From: Cellvibrionaceae bacterium
GTDB taxonomy: Bacteria; Pseudomonadota; Gammaproteobacteria; Pseudomonadales; Cellvibrionaceae
Assembly (NCBI GenBank): GCA_025800435.1
Contig: JAOXRV010000003.1
Coordinates: forward strand, 1 to 8,042
Length of the DNA: 8,042 bases
Direction: 5' to 3'
The position numbers were made by a program, and so were the translations under genes. This document shows positions 1 through 5,461 of the stretch, piece after piece. How positions within the stretch are numbered: the first letter of the stretch is position 1; the number at the start of each line of letters is the position of its first letter. The notes beneath the pieces were generated by a model. That model worked only from the letters and a program-made list of their open reading frames with translations. It did not search any database and had not been told where the DNA came from.

Positions 1-60
1 GGGGGCTTGGGAGCCAGGGATGGCGGACGAGAGCTCCAGGGACGGGCTCGTGCGTCCCCC
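1..60. repeat. GC-rich hairpin repeat, truncated by window edge
   Basis: Two related units start with CCAGGGATGG (14-23) and CCAGGGACGG (36-45), 9 of 10 bases identical. Two stems are visible: GGAGC (10-14) with GCTCC (33-37), and GGGACG (39-44) with CGTCCC (53-58) around an 8-base loop. No open frame of note crosses it. It looks like an intergenic palindromic repeat or the 3' end of a structured element whose left part is outside the window. No T-tract follows, so it is not called a terminator. Confidence 0.45.
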
Positions 61-164
61 AGAACCTGCCCTCCCACCGCAAAGCTCGGCAACGAAGCCA
101 CAAACTGACACTAATTTGTAAGCAGGAAGCGCTACCCTTAAACACCAATTCAAGGGATAGTAAC

Positions 165-170
165 AAGGAG
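165..170 (+). promoter_or_regulatory. Ribosome binding site fixing a TTG start for glpQ
   Basis: AAGGAG at 165-170 lies six bases before a TTG at 177-179. No ATG in this frame gives a better start, and the TTG start supplies a complete signal peptide, so the non-ATG start is preferred. A CTGACA at 105-110 could be a -35 element, but no convincing -10 follows at normal spacing, so no promoter is called. Confidence 0.75.
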
Positions 171-176
171 CCCCAC

Positions 177-1244
177 TTGCCAACCCTACTCAAGCTGTTC
201 GCCCTAGCCCTGTGCACGCTCGGCACCCTAGCCCAAGCCGCCCAGCCCATCGTAATCGCCCACCGCGGCGCCAGCGGCTACCTGCCCGAGCACACCCTGG
301 TGGCCAAAGCCATGGCCCACGCCCAGGGGGCCGACTATATCGAACAAGATATCGTCATGAGCAAGGATAACGCCCTGATCGTGCTGCACGACCTGACCTT
401 GGATGCCACCACTGATGTGGCCGAGCGCTACCCAGGGCGCCAGCGTGAAGATGGCAAGCACTACGCCATAGACTTTACCCTGGCCGAAATCCGCCAGCTT
501 AAGGTGACCGAAATTCAGACCGACAAAGACGGCAATCGCCAGGCCAAATACCCCGGCCGCTTTCCCAGCGGGCAATCGAGTTTTCGCATTAATACCTTAG
601 AAGAAGAATTGGAACTGATCGGAGGCCTGAATAAAAGCACTGGCCGCCAAGTGGGTATCTACCCTGAGATCAAAGTCCCGGCTTTTCACCGGCGTGAGGG
701 CAAAGATATTAGCGCGGCGGTACTGCAAGTGCTTAAACGCTACGGCTACCACAGCCGCGATGATAAAGTGTTTTTACAGTGCTTTGATCCGCTCGAACTT
801 AAACGCATAAAAACCAAGCTGCTGCCCCAGTACCAGATGGACCTAAAACTGGTGCAACTTATCGCCATGACCGAGTGGCACGAAACCCTGCACAGCAACG
901 CCATGGGCTTAAAACCCGAGCCCTATAACTACGATTGGATGCTGGCCCCCGGGGCGGCGCCCAAAATAAAAGACTACGCCGATGGCATTGGCCCCTGGTT
1001 CCCCATGTTGATGACCGAAACCGACGGCCAATGGCGTGTTAACCATATGGTTAAAGAGGCCCATGCCGCAGGCCTGCAGGTGCACCCCTACACCTTTCGT
1101 GCCGACCAGGGGCAGGTGCCTGAGGTGTTCAGTAGCTTTGAAGAGTATGTCGGCTTTTTCTTGCAGCAGGCCGGGGTCGATGGCGTATTTACCGACTTTC
1201 CCGACCGCGCTGTTAAGGTGCGCAACAGCCTTAGGGCCAAGTAG
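177..1244 (+). CDS. glpQ: Periplasmic glycerophosphodiester phosphodiesterase (GlpQ)
   Basis: Hydrolyses glycerophosphodiesters released from phospholipids to glycerol-3-phosphate and an alcohol, in the periplasm. Residues 1-21 form a signal peptide: hydrophobic core LLKLFALALCTLGTL, then an AQA cleavage motif before AQP. The mature part opens with the GDPD signature: HRGASG at 29-34, E38, then E56-x-D58 (EQD) and H71 (VLHD). The third metal-ligand Glu is E164 in YPEIK. A C-terminal TDFPD matches the end of the TIM barrel. At 355 aa it is close to E. coli GlpQ (358 aa), so it appears complete. Translation starts at TTG behind a strong AAGGAG. It stands alone: no glpT lies beside it, and the next genes converge on it. 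The 3' end overlaps the end of the downstream MarR gene by 14 bp. No Pho box was recognised upstream. Family assignment is secure; the exact substrate range is inferred from homology. Confidence 0.95.
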   Translation: MPTLLKLFALALCTLGTLAQAAQPIVIAHRGASGYLPEHTLVAKAMAHAQGADYIEQDIVMSKDNALIVLHDLTLDATTDVAERYPGRQREDGKHYAIDFTLAEIRQLKVTEIQTDKDGNRQAKYPGRFPSGQSSFRINTLEEELELIGGLNKSTGRQVGIYPEIKVPAFHRREGKDISAAVLQVLKRYGYHSRDDKVFLQCFDPLELKRIKTKLLPQYQMDLKLVQLIAMTEWHETLHSNAMGLKPEPYNYDWMLAPGAAPKIKDYADGIGPWFPMLMTETDGQWRVNHMVKEAHAAGLQVHPYTFRADQGQVPEVFSSFEEYVGFFLQQAGVDGVFTDFPDRAVKVRNSLRAK

Positions 1245-1668
1245 CCTTTTGGCCAATGGTTTTTTGCAAAAGCGCGCGCAGCTGATCCCGCTCGGCCTCG
1301 TTTAGGTGCTCAAACACCGCCTGCTCGTGGCGGTTGGCGATGGGTATCAGTTCTTCTAACAGGGCTTCGCCTTTAGCGGTAAGGCCAACATAAACCTGGC
1401 GGCGGTTGTCCGTATCTTTGCGCCGCTGCAATAAGCCATCCGCCTCTAGCCGATCTAAGCTCTTGCTGACGGTGGGTTGGTTTAACAGCACCATATCCAC
1501 CAGCTCGCCGACCGTGCGTTCGCCCTCGGCGCAGCTGGCTAAAATACGCCAACTGCCAATGGGTATTTGGTAGGCTTTTAGCTGTTGGTGGAAGGCGCTG
1601 CTGGTGATATGGCTGGCCTTGGCCAGCAAAAAGCCCAGATAATTCTGGGCAAAACCGTTAGCGGCCAT
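1231..1668 (-). CDS. MarR-family transcriptional regulator (second of a pair)
   Basis: A 145-aa winged-helix DNA-binding protein, expected to act as a homodimer whose DNA binding is changed by a small ligand. The winged helix covers about residues 37-100. The recognition helix lies near NQPTVSKSLDRLE (63-75), and the wing at DTDNRRQVYVGLT (85-97) has the RR typical of the family. The flanking helices 1-30 and 105-140 would form the dimer interface. Its ATG overlaps the stop of the upstream MarR gene as TAATG, so the two are co-transcribed and probably translationally coupled. Its own 3' end overlaps glpQ head-on. The gene pair is divergent from the cyclase-ior operon, which suggests control of that operon; the ligand is unknown. 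Sequence identity with the neighbouring MarR is low, so they are not a recent duplication. Confidence 0.88.
   Translation of the reverse strand: MAANGFAQNYLGFLLAKASHITSSAFHQQLKAYQIPIGSWRILASCAEGERTVGELVDMVLLNQPTVSKSLDRLEADGLLQRRKDTDNRRQVYVGLTAKGEALLEELIPIANRHEQAVFEHLNEAERDQLRALLQKTIGQKATWP
1235..1265 (+). terminator. Possible glpQ terminator in the convergent overlap
   Basis: GGCCAA (1235-1240) and TTGGCC (1249-1254) form a 6-bp stem with an 8-base loop, followed after five bases by six T's (1260-1265). The stem lies across the glpQ stop codon and the last codons of the convergent MarR gene. The gap before the T-tract makes it a weak intrinsic terminator. The reverse strand shows no T-tract, so it would work mainly for glpQ. 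Confidence 0.4.
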
Positions 1669-2147
1669 TAGGGCGAAGTGCTCTCTAGGTGCTTGCGCAA
1701 TTTGCCTACGGTTTCAATCAGCATTTTTTGCTCGCCGTTATCCAGCACGCTGAATACGTGGTCTACCCACTGCTCGTGATCATTTACCATACGCTGAAAT
1801 TCCTCGCGCCCTTTGGGGGCCAAAAACACATCGCTGATGCGGCGGTCTTCGCGATTGGGTTTGCGTTCGATCAGTTGGTCTTCCTCCATCCGGTCGAGCA
1901 AGCGGGTGATATTGCCTTTAGAGGCCAGCAGGCTCTTGGCCAGCTTGGTGGTGCTGACGGTCTCGCCGTCCCGGGCATCCAGATTGGCTAACACATCAAA
2001 GCGAGTGAGGGAGCTTTTAAAGGTTTTATCCAGGTGGGAGTTGGTCATTTGCTCCATGCGTTTTGAGCATTTAAGCAGCTGCAGCCAGGCGCGCAGGGCG
2101 TTCTTACTGTGGCTGTCGTTATAGTCGGGTAGTGTATCTGTGGTCAT
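1668..2147 (-). CDS. MarR-family transcriptional regulator (first of a pair)
   Basis: A 159-aa MarR-type winged-helix regulator. After a polar N-terminus (1-15) come dimerisation helices and the winged helix. The recognition helix is near ASKGNITRLLDRMEE (75-89), followed by a wing with NREDRRISDVFLAPKG (98-113). The ATG at 2147-2145 has only a weak Shine-Dalgarno sequence. A second upstream ATG seven bases earlier is out of frame. The stop TAA shares one base with the ATG of the next MarR gene. It is the proximal gene to the divergent control region: a 19-bp dyad lies 34-52 bases upstream of its start codon, a common position for autoregulation by MarR proteins. A role in controlling the divergent cyclase-ior operon is inferred from position, not shown. 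Confidence 0.88.
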   Translation of the reverse strand: MTTDTLPDYNDSHSKNALRAWLQLLKCSKRMEQMTNSHLDKTFKSSLTRFDVLANLDARDGETVSTTKLAKSLLASKGNITRLLDRMEEDQLIERKPNREDRRISDVFLAPKGREEFQRMVNDHEQWVDHVFSVLDNGEQKMLIETVGKLRKHLESTSP

Positions 2148-2180
2148 AGTTCATATTGTCTTGGCCCAAGCGTGCGGCAA

Positions 2181-2199
2181 GTGTACAAGAATCTTACAC
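2181..2199. promoter_or_regulatory. Candidate MarR operator (19-bp dyad)
   Basis: GTGTA (2181-2185) and TACAC (2195-2199) form a perfect inverted repeat with a 9-base spacer that itself contains AAGA/TCTT symmetry. Size and position in front of the marR pair fit a MarR-dimer site. The left part, GTGTACAAG, recurs with one change as GTTTACAAG at 2308-2316 over the divergent promoter. Binding is inferred. Confidence 0.5.
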
Positions 2200-2208
2200 G
2201 GCATGTAA

Positions 2209-2225
2209 TTGACTTGGATCGTCAA
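2209..2225. promoter_or_regulatory. Second candidate operator dyad, TTGAC-N7-GTCAA
   Basis: A perfect 5-bp inverted repeat with a 7-base spacer, centred about 27 bp from the first dyad. It could be a site for the other MarR protein, or a chance palindrome. On the minus strand TTGACG resembles a -35, but no -10 appears at 16-18 bases, so no promoter is assigned to it. Confidence 0.35.
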
Positions 2226-2308
2226 AACTCAAGCAGTTTGCTCAGCTATTGGGTTTTTGGCGGATGATTCATCTCTTTAGGCAATCTATCGTAAGGCCAT
2301 AAAAATAG

Positions 2309-2337
2309 TTTACAAGTTAATGAATTACTCATAATAT
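2309..2337 (+). promoter_or_regulatory. Sigma-70-like promoter for the cyclase-ior operon
   Basis: TTTACA (2309-2314) matches the -35 consensus at five of six bases. After 17 bases comes TAATAT (2332-2337); the overlapping CATAAT (2330-2335) is an alternative -10. The surroundings are the most AT-rich in the window. Transcription would begin near 2344, giving a leader of about 90 bases. The -35 overlaps GTTTACAAG, which resembles half of the dyad next to the marR genes, so repression by occlusion is plausible. Confidence 0.55.
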
Positions 2338-2354
2338 AAGTTCCAGCTCTGGGA

Positions 2355-2388
2355 GAGGTGCCCCTAGCGGTGTAGTATTGGGGGCCTC
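2355..2388 (+). other. Leader hairpin upstream of the cyclase gene
   Basis: GAGGTGCCCC (2355-2364) can pair with GGGGGCCTC (2380-2388), with one G-U pair and one bulged base, around a 15-base loop. It lies in the predicted 5' leader, about 45 bases before the start codon and clear of the ribosome binding site. No T-tract follows, so it is not a terminator. It could stabilise the mRNA; no riboswitch class was recognised. Confidence 0.4.
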
Positions 2389-2431
2389 AGTTCAACGTTC
2401 CAACCGATAATAAGCAGCGAGAGGATTCGTT

Positions 2432-3211
2432 ATGTCTGCACAAAGCCTGATGCAATTGGCCGGCGCCCTCAGCACCGGCACAGTTAAAGTAGTCGACCTG
2501 ACCCAAGTGTTAAACCCCGAAACCCCCGTTATTCAACTGCCCGAGCCCTTTGCCCAATCCCCCGCCTTTAGCAGCGAGTTGATCTCCCAGTTCGACGACG
2601 ACGGCCCGGCCTGGTATTGGAACAAATTCAGCTGCGGTGAGCACTGCGGCACCCACTTTGATGCCCCGGGCCACTGGATCAGCGGCCAAGACTACAGCGA
2701 TGGCACCACCGATACCCTGGATGTAAACCAGCTGGTAGGCCCGGCCTGTGTGCTGGATTTTAGCCGTGAATCTGCCGACAACAACGACTTTGTGTTAGAG
2801 CCAGAGCACATCAAAGCCTGGGAGGCCGAGCACGGCGAGATCGAAGCGGGCGCTTGGGTATTGATGCGCACCGATTGGCATAAGCGCAGCGGCGCCGACT
2901 TCTTAAATATTGATGAAGAGGGCCCCCATTCACCTGGGCCATCCCCGGCGGCCATGCAGTTTTTGATTGAAGAGCGAAATATTCAGGGTTGGGGTGTCGA
3001 AACCGTGGGCACCGATGCCGGCGCCGCCGGTGGTTTTGAGCCGCCATTCCCCGCCCACTTTATGATGCACGGGGCTAATAAGTTTGGTTTGGCCAGCCTC
3101 GCCAACTTGGATCAGTTGCCCGCCAAGGGTGCAATCATTATTGCGCCACCGTTAAAAATTGAAAATGGCTCAGGCAGCCCACTGCGGGTCTTGGCCCTGG
3201 TTCCTGCCTAA
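2432..3211 (+). CDS. Cyclase-family metal-dependent hydrolase (PF04199 type)
   Basis: A 259-aa cytoplasmic enzyme of the cyclase / kynurenine formamidase / isatin hydrolase fold, whose characterised members hydrolyse cyclic or formyl amides with a divalent metal. The metal motif HxGTHxDxPxH is intact: H71, H75, D77 and H81. The C-terminal half shows VGTDAGAAGGFEPPFPAH (192-209) and NLDQLPAKGAIIIAPPLK (225-242). Where KynB-type members usually carry Glu-Asn-Leu just before the NLD segment, this protein reads ALA-SER-LEU (221-223), so kynurenine formamidase activity is doubtful. The ATG follows GAGAGGA (2419-2425) by six bases. It is first in an operon with iorA- and iorB-like genes and divergent from two marR genes. 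Isatin hydrolase, or another amidase/lactonase yielding a 2-oxoacid, is a reasonable guess. Family is sure; substrate is not. Confidence 0.85.
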   Translation: MSAQSLMQLAGALSTGTVKVVDLTQVLNPETPVIQLPEPFAQSPAFSSELISQFDDDGPAWYWNKFSCGEHCGTHFDAPGHWISGQDYSDGTTDTLDVNQLVGPACVLDFSRESADNNDFVLEPEHIKAWEAEHGEIEAGAWVLMRTDWHKRSGADFLNIDEEGPHSPGPSPAAMQFLIEERNIQGWGVETVGTDAGAAGGFEPPFPAHFMMHGANKFGLASLANLDQLPAKGAIIIAPPLKIENGSGSPLRVLALVPA

Positions 3212-3231
3212 GCTCTACTGTTCAATTTTAA

Positions 3232-3250
3232 GGCCCAGCTGTGCTGGGCC
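3232..3250 (+). other. Intercistronic hairpin between cyclase and iorA
   Basis: GGCCCAGC (3232-3239) and GCTGGGCC (3243-3250) form a perfect 8-bp stem with a 3-base loop. It sits in the 82-bp gap, the only sizeable gap in the operon. There is no T-tract downstream on the + strand, so full termination is unlikely. It may block 3' exonucleases or adjust the ratio of cyclase to Ior subunits. No separate promoter was found between it and iorA. Confidence 0.55.
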
Positions 3251-3293
3251 CATGCCGTCAATTATGCCACTGCTGTTATAAAGGTCTAATGCC

Positions 3294-5453
3294 ATGGCCG
3301 AGCGCTCGTTTAAAAAAGAAGTTCAACTGCTGCGCAAAGGCGCCGGTGAAGAACTCCATGTCGAAGGTATTTTAGGGGTTACCAAAGCCCTGTTGCAGTC
3401 TGGGGTTGCCTATGTGGGCGGCTACCAGGGTTCGCCCATCTCCCATTTAATGGATGTGCTGGGCGATGCCCGGGATATTTTGGGTGAGTTGGATGTGCAT
3501 TTTGAATCCAATGCCAGCGAGGCCACTGCGGCGGCCATGCTGGCCGCCTCGGTTAACTACCCACTGCGTGGCGCAGTTGCCTGGAAATCCACCGTGGGCA
3601 CCAATGTGGCCTCGGATGCCCTGGCCAATTTGGCCTCGGGAGGGGTAAAGGGCGGCGCACTGATCGTGGTGGGCGAAGACTACGGCGAGGGCTCCAGCAT
3701 TATGCAGGAGCGCTCCCACGCCTTTGCCATGAAATCGCAAATGTGGCTGCTCGACCCCCGACCGAATTTGCCGTCCATTACCGATGCGGTGGAGTGGGGC
3801 TTTCAATTATCCGAGGCCAGCAATACCCCGGTGATGTTAGAGCTGCGCATTCGCGCCTGCCATGTGCACGGCAGTTTTACCGCCAAAGATAACCAGCGCC
3901 CACCGCTAACGGTAAAACAGGCGATGGAAAACCCCGAGCGCGATAGCAGCCGCATTGTGCTGCCACCCTCGGTGTTTTTGCACGAAAAAGAAAAGATCGA
4001 AGACCGCCTGCCCGCCGCAGTGGCGTTTATAAAACAACACGGCCTTAACGAATTATTTGCGCCACGCCAGGGGGGCAACCATAAGCTGGGTATTGTGTTA
4101 CAGGGCGGTCTTTACAACACATTGATCCGCGCCATGCAGAGCCTGGGCCTGGCCGATGTGTTTGGCAATACCGATATTCCGCTCTACTGCATGAATGTGA
4201 CCTACCCCTATGTGGACGATGAGATTATCGACTTCTGCCGGGATAAAGACGCAGTACTGGTGGTGGAAGAGGGGCAGCCCGATTATATCGAACAGGCCAT
4301 AAATAAAATTTTGCGCAATGCCGGTATTGATACCGCCCTATATGGCAAGGGTATGCTGCCGGTCTACGGGGAATACCAGGGCAAACCCCTAAAAGATGGG
4401 GTGCAAAAGTTTATTGAGGCCGTGGCCCCGGCCATGTTGGGCATTGCGCCGGTGGTGCAAAGCTATGAGCCCGATGCCAATTTAATTCCCCTGCAAGATT
4501 TAGATGCGCTGGTGCCCCCAAGGCCCGCTGGCTTTTGTGTGGGCTGCCCCGAGCGGCCGATTTTTTCGGCCATTAAACAGCTGCAGTTTGAAAAAGGCGA
4601 GTTCCATATCAGCGCCGATATCGGCTGCCATTTGTTCTCGATTCTGCCGCCGTTTAACCTCGGCAACACCACCATGGGCTATGGCTTAGGTGGCGCTGCT
4701 GGTTCGGCATTTAATGTCGATGGCGTACGCCGCACCATTAATGTGATGGGCGATGGCGGTTTTTGGCACAACGGCTTAACCAGCAGTATTGGCAGCGCGG
4801 TATTTAACGAAAACGACAATGTGTTTTTGATTGTCGATAATAATTATTCGGCGGCCACCGGCGGCCAGGATATCCTTTCATCCAAGGGCAGCATCGACCA
4901 CCGCAGCACCCAAAACCCGATTAAAAAAGCGGTACAAGGGGTGGGGGTAAAATGGGTGCGGGTGGTGGATACCTACGATGTAGACACCGTAAAGGCCACC
5001 TTTAAAGAGGCTATGGAAACCCCGCTCAAGGGGCCCAAGGTGATCATTGCCCAAAACGAATGCATGCTTAATAAACAGCGCCGCCTAAAGCCCGCCACCA
5101 AAGCTGCGGTTAAGGCCGGCAAGCGGGTGGTGCGCGAGCGCTTTTTTGTGGACAGTGAAACCTGTAGCGGCGACCACGCCTGTGTGCGTCTATCGGGCTG
5201 CCCATCTCTAACCGTGAAAGAAAACCCCAACCCCTTAAAGAGCGACCCGGTGGCCTATGTGGATAACGACTGCCTAGGCTGTGGCCTGTGCGGCGCCAAT
5301 GCCCACAGCGCAGTGTTGTGCCCATCGTTTGCCCGGGTTGATATTATCTCCAACCCCAGCGGCTGGGATAAATTTAGGGCAAAAATCGGCGGCGGTTTGA
5401 TTCAGTATTTGCAGAGCAAAATGGCGGCCAAAAGCGCCCAGCACAAGTTTTAA
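3294..5453 (+). CDS. iorA: Indolepyruvate/2-oxoacid oxidoreductase, alpha (TPP and Fe-S) subunit
   Basis: The large subunit of a thiamine-diphosphate-dependent 2-oxoacid oxidoreductase that decarboxylates aryl-pyruvate or related 2-oxoacids, normally to an acyl-CoA with electrons leaving through Fe-S clusters. The N-terminal pyrimidine-binding domain contains YVGGYQGSP (40-48) and the likely catalytic Glu in SNASEATA (E76). A CVGCP motif is at 415-419. The TPP-binding motif is complete: GDG at 486-488, then 27 residues, then NN at 516-517. A C-terminal ferredoxin-like domain carries two sets of ligands. The second is canonical (C660, C663, C666, C676-P). The first reads C624-x2-D627-x2-C630-x5-C636-P, with Asp where Cys is usual. 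At 719 aa it is longer than archaeal IorA. ATG 3294 follows AAGG (3281-3284). iorB begins 8 bases downstream. The natural substrate is not determined; phenylglyoxylate-type acids are alternatives. Confidence 0.9.
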   Translation: MAERSFKKEVQLLRKGAGEELHVEGILGVTKALLQSGVAYVGGYQGSPISHLMDVLGDARDILGELDVHFESNASEATAAAMLAASVNYPLRGAVAWKSTVGTNVASDALANLASGGVKGGALIVVGEDYGEGSSIMQERSHAFAMKSQMWLLDPRPNLPSITDAVEWGFQLSEASNTPVMLELRIRACHVHGSFTAKDNQRPPLTVKQAMENPERDSSRIVLPPSVFLHEKEKIEDRLPAAVAFIKQHGLNELFAPRQGGNHKLGIVLQGGLYNTLIRAMQSLGLADVFGNTDIPLYCMNVTYPYVDDEIIDFCRDKDAVLVVEEGQPDYIEQAINKILRNAGIDTALYGKGMLPVYGEYQGKPLKDGVQKFIEAVAPAMLGIAPVVQSYEPDANLIPLQDLDALVPPRPAGFCVGCPERPIFSAIKQLQFEKGEFHISADIGCHLFSILPPFNLGNTTMGYGLGGAAGSAFNVDGVRRTINVMGDGGFWHNGLTSSIGSAVFNENDNVFLIVDNNYSAATGGQDILSSKGSIDHRSTQNPIKKAVQGVGVKWVRVVDTYDVDTVKATFKEAMETPLKGPKVIIAQNECMLNKQRRLKPATKAAVKAGKRVVRERFFVDSETCSGDHACVRLSGCPSLTVKENPNPLKSDPVAYVDNDCLGCGLCGANAHSAVLCPSFARVDIISNPSGWDKFRAKIGGGLIQYLQSKMAAKSAQHKF

Positions 5454-5461
5454 GGATTGGC

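Noticed and set aside
100..119. ACAAA-N10-TTTGT dyad before glpQ as an operator or Pho box
   Set aside because: The arms are only five AT-rich bases, and the CTGTCAT direct repeat of a Pho box is absent.
228..575. 115-codon minus-strand frame inside glpQ, and similar long antisense frames in iorA and iorB
   Set aside because: They are mirror frames of GC-biased coding regions with Gly/Ala/Val or Arg-rich translations, no Shine-Dalgarno sequences and no recognisable domains.
2355..2388. Leader hairpin as a riboswitch or attenuator
   Set aside because: It is a single stem with a large loop, with no leader peptide, alternative terminator or known aptamer pattern.
3232..3250. Intercistronic hairpin as an intrinsic terminator
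   Set aside because: No T-tract follows on the + strand, and the next gene belongs to the same pathway with no promoter of its own in sight.
3289..3291. ATG five bases before the chosen iorA start
   Set aside because: It is in a different frame from the 719-aa protein. The ATG at 3294 gives the expected N-terminus and good spacing from AAGG.
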